DNA of 64,000 nucleotides from JBLHZY01 sp047631555 (GCA_047631555.1 JBLHZY010000002.1:310001-374000), one strand, 5' to 3'; numbered from the stretch's first letter, positions 1 through 8,082 are shown. Notes: a model not told the origin generated them from the letters alone. Translations and numbers: made by a program.

Positions 1-361
1 TTAGCCCACCGTCGCGGGTATAGGCGGATGCGCCGGAGGGCAGGGTGACTTCAAAGTAACCTTTGCCTTCAATCGCGATATCAAGATCGCCGCCAGTGGA
101 AGAAAGGGAGCCTTGGGCCAATTCGACGGTAACGGAGGAAGGGCGGACACCAAGGCCCAGTTGAACGCCCGTTGGCAACATGCGCCCGTCAGAGGCGCTG
201 ATGGAACCGGCGCGGGTAAGTTGCTGATAATGCAGATCTGCAAATTCCGCGCGCCGAGCATTGTAGCCCGTCGTATTCATGTTGGCGAGGTTCTGCGAGA
301 TTGTCTCGACTCGCATCTGTTGGGCGCTCATACCCGTGGCTGCAATTGTTAAGGCGCGCAT
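1..361 (-). CDS. flgG: Flagellar basal-body rod protein FlgG (5' part only)
   Basis: This is the start of FlgG, the distal-rod subunit of the flagellar basal body, exported by the flagellar type III system. Translating from the ATG at 361 gives 120 codons that stay open to the window edge, so the C-terminal half lies outside. The N-terminus carries the rod/hook family signature (NLANMNTTGYNARRAEF), followed by the FlgE/F/G-type core with DLDIAIEGKGYFEV. It lies 12 bp after flgF in the same orientation and is the last visible gene of the flgB-flgC-fliE-fliQ-flgF-flgG operon. Identification is firm; only the length is unknown. Confidence 0.93.
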   Translation of the reverse strand, partial: MRALTIAATGMSAQQMRVETISQNLANMNTTGYNARRAEFADLHYQQLTRAGSISASDGRMLPTGVQLGLGVRPSSVTVELAQGSLSSTGGDLDIAIEGKGYFEVTLPSGASAYTRDGGL

Positions 362-373
362 TCTGCTCTCTCC

Positions 374-1090
374 TTATCGGCTGAGGGTTGAGAGGACGGC
401 GCGAATACGCTCATCCTCTCGCTCAAGAAATTTCTGGCCTAATTCATAGGCATGTTGGACTTCGATCATCCGTGCGATTTCGGTAACGGCGTTGACGTTT
501 GAGCTTTCTGTAAAACCCTGCACAATGCGCGGATCATCGACCGGAAGCGTGCCGCCGGGCACAAGAAAGCGAACGCCGTCACGCCGGCTCATATCGTTGG
601 GGTCTTCAGGTGCGAAAAGGCCGATTTGCCCAAGCGGGCGGCCATCTGCAGAGTAGGTTCCATCGGTGGCAACCGAGATCGATTTTGCGTCCGGCGGAAT
701 GAAGATCGGTGCGCCGCCAGTGTCTAGGACACGAAAACCGTCATGGGTTACAAGTTCGCCCGCTTCGTTTGGCGTGAAGGCGCCGTTGCGGGTTAGGGTT
801 TCGCCTTCTGGGGTTTCGATCATGAAGAAGCCATCGCCTTCGATTGCGAAATCAAATGCACCGCCGGTTTGGGATAATGCGCCTTGGGCGTTTGATGTCA
901 TCCGAACGTTCGCATAGGCCATCGAAAGGGAGGCTTCGTCGGGCTCAAGTGCGGAGATATGTTCGGCAAAGATCAAGCCTTCGCGGCGAAAGCCGGTCGT
1001 TGAGATATTGGCGATATTATTGGCCACAGCTTGCATTTCGCGCATGAGGCCAGATTGGCGGGTAAGTGATGTGTAGCCTGCGCTGTCCAT
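374..1090 (-). CDS. flgF: Flagellar basal-body rod protein FlgF
   Basis: FlgF is a proximal-rod protein of the flagellar basal body. The 238-residue product starts MDSAGYTSLTRQ, has the rod signature NNIANISTTGFRRE near residue 25, the shared core motif DFAIEGDGFFMIET near residue 80, and the C-terminal axial segment ESSNVNAVTEIARMIEVQHAYE. I chose the ATG at 1090 because it lies 2 bp after the fliQ stop and matches family length. Longer in-frame starts would run into fliQ. It belongs to the flgB-to-flgG operon. Its core resembles FlgG, but the order of the two genes and the length difference support FlgF here. Confidence 0.92.
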   Translation of the reverse strand: MDSAGYTSLTRQSGLMREMQAVANNIANISTTGFRREGLIFAEHISALEPDEASLSMAYANVRMTSNAQGALSQTGGAFDFAIEGDGFFMIETPEGETLTRNGAFTPNEAGELVTHDGFRVLDTGGAPIFIPPDAKSISVATDGTYSADGRPLGQIGLFAPEDPNDMSRRDGVRFLVPGGTLPVDDPRIVQGFTESSNVNAVTEIARMIEVQHAYELGQKFLEREDERIRAVLSTLSR

Positions 1091-1092
1091 GC

Positions 1093-1359
1093 CTAGCTCC
1101 CCGCAATCAGTGGGATGATACGATCGGTGAAAAAGCCCGTGAGCGTTTCTGTCATGAAGCCCATGGAGACCCAGAAAACCGCAAGGATTGCGACCAGTTT
1201 TGGCACAAACGTGAGCGTCATTTCTTGGATTGAGGTGAGGGCCTGAAAGAGGCCAACGATGAGGCCTGCGCATAGGGCAACAAAAAGGATCGGAGTTGAG
1301 ATCATTACCGCGATCCAAAGGCCTTGGCGCAATGTGTCATAAAAGATGATTTCATCCAT
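1093..1359 (-). CDS. fliQ: Flagellar export apparatus protein FliQ
   Basis: FliQ is a small integral membrane component of the flagellar type III export gate, working with FliP and FliR. The 88-residue product has the usual two hydrophobic helices (about residues 13-40 and 52-75) and the family motif LVGLFQALTSIQE-like segment (here LIVGLFQALTSIQEMTL). Length is typical. It sits 2 bp from both fliE and flgF, so it is cotranscribed with the rod genes. fliP and fliR are not in this window. Confidence 0.94.
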   Translation of the reverse strand: MDEIIFYDTLRQGLWIAVMISTPILFVALCAGLIVGLFQALTSIQEMTLTFVPKLVAILAVFWVSMGFMTETLTGFFTDRIIPLIAGS

Positions 1360-1361
1360 GA

Positions 1362-1658
1362 CTACACCGGCATCCGCAGGATTTCTTGATAGGCTTCAAC
1401 GACCTTATCGCGCACGGTAACAGCCGTTTCGACGGCAAGCTCCGTTTGGGCGAGAGCGGTCACGAGAGAGTGCGCATCAGCGCCGCCTGTCATGGCGGCC
1501 TTTGCGATGTCTTCGGTTTGGCTAAGGGTTTGCGCAAAGGAACCTGCGGCCTGCGCAAAGGGGTTGGTTGTTTGACCGCCGCCGGCTTCGGGCTTGGGGG
1601 CGGTTGCGGGTTTGGTTTGGGCGTAGCCTTGGGCGGCAAATGCGGAGCGGATATCCAT
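1362..1658 (-). CDS. fliE: Flagellar hook-basal body complex protein FliE
   Basis: FliE links the MS ring to the proximal rod. The 98-residue product has a low-complexity Ala/Pro/Gln N-terminus and the conserved C-terminal helix that ends the family, here TAVTVRDKVVEAYQEILRMPV-like (VRDKVVEAYQEILRMPV). It lies 11 bp after flgC and 2 bp before fliQ. The order flgC-fliE-fliQ is usual in alphaproteobacteria and supports the call. Confidence 0.93.
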   Translation of the reverse strand: MDIRSAFAAQGYAQTKPATAPKPEAGGGQTTNPFAQAAGSFAQTLSQTEDIAKAAMTGGADAHSLVTALAQTELAVETAVTVRDKVVEAYQEILRMPV

Positions 1659-1669
1659 TCTGGTTTCCT

Positions 1670-2062
1670 TTATCTGCGCAGAAGTTCAAGCAGGGATTTC
1701 GACATTTGTCGGGCCTGATCGAACATCTTGAGATTGGCTTCGTAAGAACGCTGCGCTTCGCGCGCGTCGGCAATTTCGATAACGATATCAACGTTGGAGC
1801 CGTCATAATGGCCGGTTTCATCGGCCAGCGGGTGGCCAGGATCATAGATTGAAACGAGCGGTGAGCGATCAAGAGCGACGCGGCTTGTTTGCACTTCGCC
1901 AGTTCGCCGCCCTGCCTCGACAACGTTTTCAAACGCGGCCGTTTTGCGCTGATATCCGGGTGTGTCAGCGTTGGCGATGTTTTCTGAAACATGGCGCAAG
2001 CGTTCCGCTTGAGCTTTCATACCGCTGGCCGACATCGACAAAGATTGAAGAAAATCGCTCAT
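1670..2062 (-). CDS. flgC: Flagellar basal-body rod protein FlgC
   Basis: FlgC is a proximal-rod protein. The 130-residue product begins MSDFLQSLSMSASGMKAQAE and carries the rod signature HVSENIANADTPGYQRK, then the FlgC-specific C-terminus with SNVDIVIEIADAREAQRSYEAN and a leucine-rich axial helix. Length matches the family. It follows flgB after 3 bp and precedes fliE. Confidence 0.95.
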   Translation of the reverse strand: MSDFLQSLSMSASGMKAQAERLRHVSENIANADTPGYQRKTAAFENVVEAGRRTGEVQTSRVALDRSPLVSIYDPGHPLADETGHYDGSNVDIVIEIADAREAQRSYEANLKMFDQARQMSKSLLELLRR

Positions 2063-2065
2063 CCT

Positions 2066-2452
2066 CTATCTCCCAATCGAAGCGCGCAGGATGTTCATCG
2101 AAGAGCGATAAATAGCAAGCGCGCGGTCATGCTCGGCCCGTACCTGAGACGATTTCATCATCTCGGTTTCAAGGGCAACGGTATTGCCATTGGGTGAAGA
2201 GGGGCCGGGGGCATCGATTTGGCGCAGATCAAGGCCAGTTGCGCCGTCGTTATGGGTAGTATGGCCGGCACGGGTCGCGCGCATGGCATTGCCAGCCTCG
2301 CCGCGATAGGTATCGGCAAATGAGGCCACATCGCGGGCGCGGTAGCCCGGCGTATCGGCATTCGCAACATTTTGCGCGATTGCTGATTGGCGTGCGTTGG
2401 CGTGGCTTATCAGCCCACGCGCCATCGCAAAGATTTCCAATTTATCAAGCAT
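2066..2452 (-). CDS. flgB: Flagellar basal-body rod protein FlgB
   Basis: FlgB is the first proximal-rod protein and the first gene of the minus-strand rod operon. The 128-residue product has the rod signature QNVANADTPGYRARDV near residue 28 and the C-terminal segment with LETEMMKSSQVRAEHDRA, which corresponds to the axial helix. It is transcribed divergently from fliI across an 83-bp gap that must hold both promoters. A TTAA-N7-TTGA CtrA-like site lies in that gap at 2475-2489. Confidence 0.94.
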   Translation of the reverse strand: MLDKLEIFAMARGLISHANARQSAIAQNVANADTPGYRARDVASFADTYRGEAGNAMRATRAGHTTHNDGATGLDLRQIDAPGPSSPNGNTVALETEMMKSSQVRAEHDRALAIYRSSMNILRASIGR

Positions 2453-2474
2453 CGGGGCTTCTCCCTCGATTGTT

Positions 2475-2489
2475 TCAACTAAGGCTTAA
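2475..2489 (-). promoter_or_regulatory. CtrA-like binding site between flgB and fliI
   Basis: On the minus strand the sequence reads TTAA, seven bases, TTGA, close to the TTAA-N7-TTAA consensus of the alphaproteobacterial response regulator CtrA. It lies in the 83-bp divergent flgB/fliI promoter region. CtrA is known to control flagellar genes in Caulobacter and several Rhodobacteraceae. The match is 7 of 8 fixed positions. Binding is inference. Confidence 0.3.
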
Positions 2490-2535
2490 CCCTGATTCCT
2501 TTAGAAAGGGTTTCAGTGATAAATCGGAGAACCGA

Positions 2536-3852
2536 ATGGCAAGTGTAGGATTCGACCTTTTGCAGGCTGAGATTTCAGCCGTGAAACCCGTACGCGCGGT
2601 TGGGCGCGTTGTTGCGCTTGGGCGCGGGACGCTCACTGTCACGGGGCTTTCGGGCGTCGCGGCTCTTGGCGATATGGTTGAGATTGGCGCGGGCGCGCAG
2701 ATGCGGATGGGCGAAGTGCTTTCGCTTGAGCCGGATGTGATCACGGTTTTGCCGGATGGCGCGGCTGATGGGCTCTCTATAGGCGCCGCGGTTGCGCATA
2801 TTGGCAACAATGAGATTGCGCCGGATGAAAGCTGGATTGGCCGCGTGATTGATCCCTTTGGTAAGGCGATTGACGGTGTGCCGATTATGCGCGGCACCGT
2901 CGCGCGCCCGCTTCGAGGGGCGACGATCAACCCGACGCAAAGACGCCGCCTCGGTAATCGATTGGAAACGGGTTTGGCTGTTTTCAACACGCTTTTGCCG
3001 ATTGTTCGCGGGCAGCGCGTTGGGCTTTTTGCAGGCTCTGGGGTCGGCAAATCGATGCTCTTGGCCAAGCTTGCAATGGGGCTTCAGGCGGATGTTGTTG
3101 TGATCGCGATGGTTGGCGAGCGGGGGCGGGAGGTTCGCGAATTTATAGAGCGTGTTTTAGGGCCGCAAGGGATGAAACGCGCGGTAATCGTAGCGGCGAC
3201 GTCGGATCAATCGCCACTGGTGCGCCGTCGCTGCGCTTGGACCGCGATGGCCGTCGCCGAGCATTTTCGCGATCAAGGCAAGCACGTTTTATTTATGGCC
3301 GATAGTGTAACCCGTTTTGCCGAGGCGCACCGCGAGGTTGCTCTTGCCACCGGCGAAGTCGGAAACCTGCGCGGTTTTCCACCTTCAACCTCGCATATGA
3401 TCACAACGCTTTGTGAGCGTGCAGGTCCTGGGGTTGGAGACGCAGGCGATATAACGGCGATCTTTTCTGTTTTGGTTGCGGGATCCGATATGGACGAACC
3501 CGTGGCGGATATTCTGCGCGGTGTGCTTGACGGGCATGTTGTTCTTGATCGCCAAATTGCTGAGCGAGGGCGTTTTCCTGCGATTGATCTGCTGCGTTCG
3601 GTTAGCCGCGCGTTGCCCGAGGCAGCAAGTGCCGAAGAGAATGCATTAATCTCCCTCGCGCGCCAGCGTCTTGGAACATATGACCGATCAGAAATGATGA
3701 TCCAAGCCGGGCTTTATTCCAAAGGAACGGATGAGGGCATTGATGCTTCGATTGATGCCTTCCCCAAGCTTGATAGCTTTCTCACACAGGATGAGATCGG
3801 CAATGCCAACGCGAGTTTTGAGCGTTTGGCAGCGTGCTTGGAGAGCAATTAG
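2536..3852 (+). CDS. fliI: Flagellar export ATPase FliI
   Basis: FliI is the ATPase of the flagellar type III export system. It forms a hexamer with FliH/FliJ and resembles the beta subunit of F1 ATPase. The 438-residue product has a Walker A loop GSGVGKS at residues 167-173, followed by MVGERGREVREF and the SDQSPLVRR and LFMADSVTRFAEAHRE segments typical of the family. I start at the ATG at 2536; upstream in-frame codons would overlap flgB. It stands alone on the plus strand, divergent from flgB. Its convergent neighbour is the DUF1217 gene, 30 bp away. Confidence 0.95.
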   Translation: MASVGFDLLQAEISAVKPVRAVGRVVALGRGTLTVTGLSGVAALGDMVEIGAGAQMRMGEVLSLEPDVITVLPDGAADGLSIGAAVAHIGNNEIAPDESWIGRVIDPFGKAIDGVPIMRGTVARPLRGATINPTQRRRLGNRLETGLAVFNTLLPIVRGQRVGLFAGSGVGKSMLLAKLAMGLQADVVVIAMVGERGREVREFIERVLGPQGMKRAVIVAATSDQSPLVRRRCAWTAMAVAEHFRDQGKHVLFMADSVTRFAEAHREVALATGEVGNLRGFPPSTSHMITTLCERAGPGVGDAGDITAIFSVLVAGSDMDEPVADILRGVLDGHVVLDRQIAERGRFPAIDLLRSVSRALPEAASAEENALISLARQRLGTYDRSEMMIQAGLYSKGTDEGIDASIDAFPKLDSFLTQDEIGNANASFERLAACLESN

Positions 3853-3882
3853 GCGCGTTTTTTCACCAAAAGACTGCTTGCC

Positions 3883-4698
3883 TTAGCCGAATAAACGGCT
3901 GGAATTGCTGGATTGAAGGAGTGTTAGCGCGGCCGAGGCGGGGCTATAGTTAGAACGCGTTGCGTTGATTTCCGAGCGAACGAGGAAGTTGCGGATGAGT
4001 TCTGTTTTGTTTTCTTGGCTTGCAATATCGCTCAAGTCGCTGGTGCCAAACATCTTTTCAGCGTTTTCTTTGAAGATATCAAGTTGGCGATCAATATCGA
4101 GAGAACCAACTGAAGTTGGCATGCCAAATGCTTCTTCGAAGATGCTGCGCAGGGGGGCATTCCCCATCACCGTAAACCACTTCCCGTTTACCGAAGTGTC
4201 TAAATCTGCGATGTTTCCAAGCTCTCGATCAAGGCTCAGGGCCAGGCGCATATCGCTATTCTGTTCACCAACAGCGATCTCGAATTGCTTCTCGCGATAT
4301 GCGCTATTGATCTCATCCGGCAACGTGCTGAGCACGGTGTTGGGCGTATCAAAATCACCAAAGCCAAAGGCTTTAGTGAACGTGAGATAGCGTTTGTCGG
4401 AGAGCTTGTTGGCGAGGGCATCGTCATTTAGCGAGCCATCTTCGAGAATTTTTTGGACGAAGTATTTGTTGTTAATGTCGTCATCCAGGCCAAAAGCGCC
4501 GAGCGCGACCGAGAGCAATCGGCGATCATTTACCAGATCTTCGGCTGTCTCAACTTTGCTGATGTTTTCTGCGAAATAGTCGGTATCGCGCTGCATCGTG
4601 GCCGAAGTATTGAAGGCTTCTTGTTGCGATTCGCGCGTTCGGGTGAGGAAGGCCCAGCCCGAATAGCCGCCATAGGGCAGAACGGGCTGGAAACTCAT
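3883..4698 (-). CDS. DUF1217 family flagellar-locus protein
   Basis: This 271-residue protein begins MSFQPVLPYGGYSGWAFL. It is rich in short acidic/aromatic helices and contains NNKYFVQKILEDGS and the C-terminal IRNFLVRSEINAT. It resembles the DUF1217 family, which is found beside flagellin genes in rhodobacteria and rhizobia. No signal peptide or membrane segment is visible. Its start overlaps the flbT stop by 4 bp, so it is translationally coupled as the last gene of the fliC-flaF-flbT run. The molecular role is not established. The position suggests a part in flagellin secretion or regulation, which is inference. Confidence 0.75.
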   Translation of the reverse strand: MSFQPVLPYGGYSGWAFLTRTRESQQEAFNTSATMQRDTDYFAENISKVETAEDLVNDRRLLSVALGAFGLDDDINNKYFVQKILEDGSLNDDALANKLSDKRYLTFTKAFGFGDFDTPNTVLSTLPDEINSAYREKQFEIAVGEQNSDMRLALSLDRELGNIADLDTSVNGKWFTVMGNAPLRSIFEEAFGMPTSVGSLDIDRQLDIFKENAEKMFGTSDLSDIASQENKTELIRNFLVRSEINATRSNYSPASAALTLLQSSNSSRLFG

Positions 4699-5099
4699 TG
4701 TGGGCGCGCGGCCAAAAGCCGCTCTTCTCTGGGGAGAAGCCCCCGTAAGGATTTGAGCGCTTGATAGTATTGCGCTTCAATTACGGCATCAGAAGCTTCG
4801 CTCAGAAGGTGCCGACTGTCGTGATCGGTCAGCACTTGGCTGAGTTGCTCGATCCCGCGCAAAAGCTGGAGCTTTGCGTCTTCTGCTTCAGTGTCGCCAG
4901 ACAAAACCAATTGCGCGATATAGCAAACGCGGCGCACCGGAGTGTTCACTTCTTCGGGATGGATAGCATCACGCAGGCGAAGAATATTGGCGCCAGGCGA
5001 TACGATGGAAAGACGAGAGCGGCGATCGCCATTTTCGATGACCGCGCCGTTGATCAGCACCCGTTCTTTGGGCCCAAGCTTAAGGACAAGACCGCTCAT
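4695..5099 (-). CDS. flbT: Flagellin synthesis regulator FlbT
   Basis: In Caulobacter FlbT represses flagellin translation by acting on the 5' end of flagellin mRNA. The 134-residue product has the family start MSGLVLKLGPKERVLINGAV, followed by ENGDRRSRLSI and RVCYIAQLVLSGD. It overlaps flaF upstream and DUF1217 downstream by 4 bp each, an arrangement expected for coupled translation. It lies directly downstream of the flagellin gene it is expected to regulate. Confidence 0.93.
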   Translation of the reverse strand: MSGLVLKLGPKERVLINGAVIENGDRRSRLSIVSPGANILRLRDAIHPEEVNTPVRRVCYIAQLVLSGDTEAEDAKLQLLRGIEQLSQVLTDHDSRHLLSEASDAVIEAQYYQALKSLRGLLPREERLLAARPQ

Positions 5100-5482
5100 G
5101 CTGCTGCCCTTTCACTCTGAAGTCCGCGCATGACGGATGTGTTGATTTCAATCAGCACATCGGCAGAGGCAGAACCGTTGAGAATTTTTGATGTATGTTG
5201 GAGCGTAAATTCCGCAAGATAAAACAGCTGCGCGCGAAGGGCTTGCGGGAGCGCGTTGTCACTGTCGGCAAGGTCAGTTGCAAACAACGTCCAAAGTCGG
5301 CGATTTTCGTGAAGAGCGCGCACAAATGACGCGTAATCGCGTTTTGGATCTGCGGCGGCGGCTTTGAGTTGGGATGTGATGCGAGCGATCACATCGAATT
5401 CTGTACCGCGCGGCGTTCGGATCGGTGCGGCACCTTTGTTGGTGGAAGAATAGGCCATTCGGGCCATATTGAGAGCGTTCAC
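5096..5482 (-). CDS. flaF: Flagellin biosynthesis protein FlaF
   Basis: FlaF is the alphaproteobacterial partner of FlbT and promotes flagellin synthesis or secretion. The product is 128 residues starting NALNMARMAYSS after the initiator, with the conserved central EFDVIARITSQL and LHENRRLWTLFATDLAD. I prefer the GTG at 5482 because a GGAAGGA ribosome-binding site ends 6 bp upstream. The only longer start nearby is a TTG that overlaps this site. It follows the flagellin terminator hairpin at 5539-5562 and overlaps flbT by 4 bp. Confidence 0.9.
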   Translation of the reverse strand: MNALNMARMAYSSTNKGAAPIRTPRGTEFDVIARITSQLKAAAADPKRDYASFVRALHENRRLWTLFATDLADSDNALPQALRAQLFYLAEFTLQHTSKILNGSASADVLIEINTSVMRGLQSERAAA

Positions 5483-5538
5483 GTCGTGTCCTTCCAAAGA
5501 CAGAATGATCTGTTACGCGGCTTTTGCCGCGGAGAAAC

Positions 5539-5562
5539 GGGGCGCTGTTAAGCCAGCGCCCC
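5539..5562 (-). terminator. Hairpin downstream of the flagellin gene
   Basis: A perfect 9-bp GC-rich stem (GGGGCGCTG with CAGCGCCCC) around a 6-base loop starts about 12 bp past the flagellin stop. On the minus strand it is followed by GTTTCTCC, a weak T tract. It probably ends or attenuates most flagellin transcripts while letting some read-through into flaF-flbT, or it protects the flagellin mRNA 3' end. Confidence 0.6.
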
Positions 5563-5574
5563 GCCATTGCCGTC

Positions 5575-7095
5575 TTAACGGAAGAGCGACAGGATCGATT
5601 GCGGTGCTTGGTTTGCGATCGAAAGCGATTGCACGCCGAGCTGCTGTTGAACCTGCAGCGCCTGTAGTCGGGCCGAAGCTTCTTCCATATCCGCATCAAC
5701 CATCGAACCGATGCCGGTTTTAAGCGCATCTGTCAGGTTGCTGATGAAGCTCGATTGCGCTTCGATGCGGCCTTGAGCCGAACCAAAGGATGCCGCCGAG
5801 TCGATCGAATTGGAGATCAGCGTTTCGATGTTGCTCAGCGCTGAATCGGCGCCGCCATTTGTGGTGACATCAAGCGAATCAAGCCCAAAGAGGCCACCCG
5901 ATGCGACACCGTCTTTGTTACCGGTTGCCGAGAAAGCAATCGATGTGCCGTTGTTATCAACTTTAAGGCTCCAAGCGCCTGTTGTTGCGTCTTGAACAAC
6001 CTTCGTGGTGATATCGGCGTTGGCGCCGGAGTCGATGGACGCTTTGAGGCCTTTGGCCACGTCTTCCATCGTTTCACCTTTGCCGGCGATGTAGTTGAAC
6101 GAGCTTGAGCCAACAGTCACTTTATAACCGTCGCCCTCGGCCACGTTTGCCGAAGAAGAGAAGGCCACATTTTCAGCGCGCTCGCCGATGTCACCAGTTG
6201 TCAGAGACAAACTGCCTGTCCCGTTGAGTGCGGTGATGACCGACCCTGCGGCGTTGCCGGTCAAAGTGCCTACGGTCACATCAGTATCGGTAAAGGCGTT
6301 GGTTGATGTGATTGTTAGGGCGCCCGTTGCGGCAGATGCAGTGATGCCATCAAGGCCAAGCGCGTTGATGGCACCAGAGAGCGCATCAGCGGCTGTTACG
6401 TTGGTATCACCTGCACCACCGGTGAAGGTGACGTCTACGCCAGCAACAGAGATCGTCGCACCAGCGGCGCTATAATCTGTGTTGCCTGTATCAAAAGTAA
6501 ACACAGCTGTGTTGCCGGTGTTTGCGACTGCAGCAGCAGAAGCTGTAGCGTTGGCGGCAAGTGACGTACCTGCGCCATAAGTACCAGCAGATGTGGTCAG
6601 GTCTTGGCGATTAACGGTAATATCCGAAGCTGTAACCGAACCATCGGAGGCACGATCGAGCGAGGACAGGATGTTTACATCATCTGTACCAGTTACAAGG
6701 TTGAGACCGTTAAACTGAGCCGCGCCAACAACCGATTTAATTTGGCTTGTTAGGGCTTTGATGTCTGTTTGGATCTTGTCGCGGTCAACGTTGCTTTCTT
6801 GGGCAGCAACGATCTTGCCTTTGATGTCTGTCAGAAGATCTGTAACAGTTTCAGTGGCTTGGCGCGCAACAGAAATAGTTGATTCGCCGAGCGCGAGGCT
6901 GTCGGAGATACCTTTGAAACCCTTAACATCGGATTCCATCACCTTGGAAATAGCCCAAACCGATGCGTTGTCTTTCGCTGTCGCAACAGACTTACCAGTC
7001 GAGATTTGTGCCTGAACATCCCCAAGATTGTTGTTGATGCTTTTGAGGGTCTGGAGCGCAACCATGGCGCCATTGTTTGTCAGAATACTGGACAT
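5575..7095 (-). CDS. fliC: Flagellin
   Basis: This is the major filament protein, 506 residues. The N-terminal D0/D1 region (MSSILTNNGAMVALQTL, with ISTGKSVATAKDNASVWAIS) and the C-terminal D1/D0 region (ALQVQQQLGVQSLSIANQAPQSILSLF) are clear. Between about residues 140 and 410 lies a Gly/Ala/Thr/Asp-rich surface domain, larger than in the shortest alphaproteobacterial flagellins. The D1 region has DRDKIQTDIKALTSQI. The start at 7095 has an AAGGA box 6 bp upstream. It precedes flaF, flbT and DUF1217 on the same strand and follows the flgN-like gene after a 220-bp gap that must contain its promoter. Confidence 0.95.
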   Translation of the reverse strand: MSSILTNNGAMVALQTLKSINNNLGDVQAQISTGKSVATAKDNASVWAISKVMESDVKGFKGISDSLALGESTISVARQATETVTDLLTDIKGKIVAAQESNVDRDKIQTDIKALTSQIKSVVGAAQFNGLNLVTGTDDVNILSSLDRASDGSVTASDITVNRQDLTTSAGTYGAGTSLAANATASAAAVANTGNTAVFTFDTGNTDYSAAGATISVAGVDVTFTGGAGDTNVTAADALSGAINALGLDGITASAATGALTITSTNAFTDTDVTVGTLTGNAAGSVITALNGTGSLSLTTGDIGERAENVAFSSSANVAEGDGYKVTVGSSSFNYIAGKGETMEDVAKGLKASIDSGANADITTKVVQDATTGAWSLKVDNNGTSIAFSATGNKDGVASGGLFGLDSLDVTTNGGADSALSNIETLISNSIDSAASFGSAQGRIEAQSSFISNLTDALKTGIGSMVDADMEEASARLQALQVQQQLGVQSLSIANQAPQSILSLFR

Positions 7096-7240
7096 ATTTT
7101 TTCCTTAAGTCGTCGGCGCTTTTGCACCGGGTTTACATGAATCGCCCTTTAGGACGATCTCAGGTAGTCGTTCTGACTATTACGGATTTGCCGGTTGTTC
7201 GGCGTCCCGTGCCACCCCCTCGGGTGCTGACTGAACAATG

Positions 7241-7270
7241 CGGGTTAGGAGTGAATTCTTTCCTAATCCG
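7241..7270. repeat. 10-bp inverted repeat upstream of the flagellin gene
   Basis: CGGGTTAGGA and TCCTAATCCG form a complementary pair (nine Watson-Crick pairs plus one G-T) around a 10-base spacer. It lies about 45 bp past the flgN-like stop and about 146 bp before the flagellin start. There is no T tract on either side, so a classical terminator is unlikely. It could be an operator or an RNA hairpin. Confidence 0.5.
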
Positions 7271-7315
7271 CTTTGATAGGTTGCTTCGCATTTGAGGCAA
7301 AAATCGGGCAGATGT

Positions 7316-7669
7316 TCACGCTTTTCTTTCCATGGTTAATGAGGCGGGGGAAAGAGACTGGCGCTGGCCTGCGGGACCGTATGTTTGTAAGGGGTCCGGG
7401 CCTTGGCGCAATTTGCGTAAACGGTTAACAGCCGCATTCACGCCCTTGGCCGCGGCGGCCAGCAGAGCATTGTTGCGATCCGATAGTGAACGCAAGCGGG
7501 CAAGAGAATCACCTTTTGCGGCCTCCTGCGCGGTTTGCATCAGCAGCTTTTCTTTGGCCGGAAGCAAACGCTCAAGCATTTCAAAATCGCTGTTGAGGAT
7601 CGCTTTGTGTTCGGCTTCCAACAGATCCTCCAGAGCGTCGGCTGCGGGGCCGGTTTTAAAGAGTTTCAT
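7316..7669 (-). CDS. FlgN-like flagellar chaperone
   Basis: This 117-residue, mostly helical protein starts MKLFKTGPAADALEDLLEAEHKAIL and has heptad-like LEMLERLLPAKEKLL segments followed by a basic LRKLRQGPDP tail. Size, composition and position between a rod-binding protein and the flagellin fit the FlgN family of chaperones for hook-associated proteins. FlgN proteins diverge strongly, so this rests largely on context. It overlaps the preceding flgJ-like gene by 14 bp. Confidence 0.6.
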   Translation of the reverse strand: MKLFKTGPAADALEDLLEAEHKAILNSDFEMLERLLPAKEKLLMQTAQEAAKGDSLARLRSLSDRNNALLAAAAKGVNAAVNRLRKLRQGPDPLQTYGPAGQRQSLSPASLTMERKA

Positions 7670-7961
7670 TGGCGCGCTCCTTTAGGGATTCAAAGATGTG
7701 TTCCGCGAGGCCAATGCCGCCTGCTCGGGCCATTTCATCCGCTTGGGCTTGGATCAGGAAGGTGCCGAATTGATCTTCTCCCGTGCCCCCACCAAAGGAA
7801 TCGCTGGTTTTATGCATGCCGGCGGATTTGAGCATTTCGGCAAGAAACGTCGCCTCCAGCTTTTCGGCCACATCGCGCAATTGCTGCTCTTGGGAGGGCG
7901 GCGCAGGACGATTTTCTTGAGCTCCATATATAGAGCCGAGGGAGGGGCCGGTTGGGGTCAT
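7656..7961 (-). CDS. flgJ: FlgJ-type rod-binding protein (no muramidase domain)
   Basis: This 101-residue product corresponds to the N-terminal rod-capping domain of FlgJ, with the family motif KLEATFLAEMLKSAGMHK and then GEDQFGTFLIQAQADEMARAGGIGLAE. The glucosaminidase domain of enteric FlgJ is absent, as is usual in alphaproteobacteria, where a separate enzyme opens the peptidoglycan. The start at 7961 has an AAAGGA box 6 bp upstream. It is divergent from fliK and overlaps the flgN-like gene by 14 bp. Confidence 0.8.
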   Translation of the reverse strand: MTPTGPSLGSIYGAQENRPAPPSQEQQLRDVAEKLEATFLAEMLKSAGMHKTSDSFGGGTGEDQFGTFLIQAQADEMARAGGIGLAEHIFESLKERANETL

Positions 7962-8010
7962 TGGTGATCCTTTCAATTGAAACGATTTTCTTGGTGATAA
8001 ACCCAAAGCG

Positions 8011-8025
8011 GTAAAGAACCGGTAA
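8011..8025 (-). promoter_or_regulatory. CtrA-like site between flgJ and fliK
   Basis: On the minus strand the sequence reads TTAC, seven bases, TTAC, with the spacing of the CtrA consensus TTAA-N7-TTAA but an A-to-C change in each half. It lies in the 121-bp divergent promoter region of the flgJ-like gene and fliK. A site with the same spacing occurs between flgB and fliI. Weak on its own. Confidence 0.25.
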
Positions 8026-8082
8026 CTTCCATGGCGCATAGTGCTTGGTATCGGAGAAAGAATTCTCGGCTGGAAGATATTT

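Noticed and set aside
7985..8000. TTTTCTTGGTGATAA resembles the core of the dispersed element at 54056
   Set aside because: Only about ten bases agree and there is no AATACTC half, so it is likely chance.
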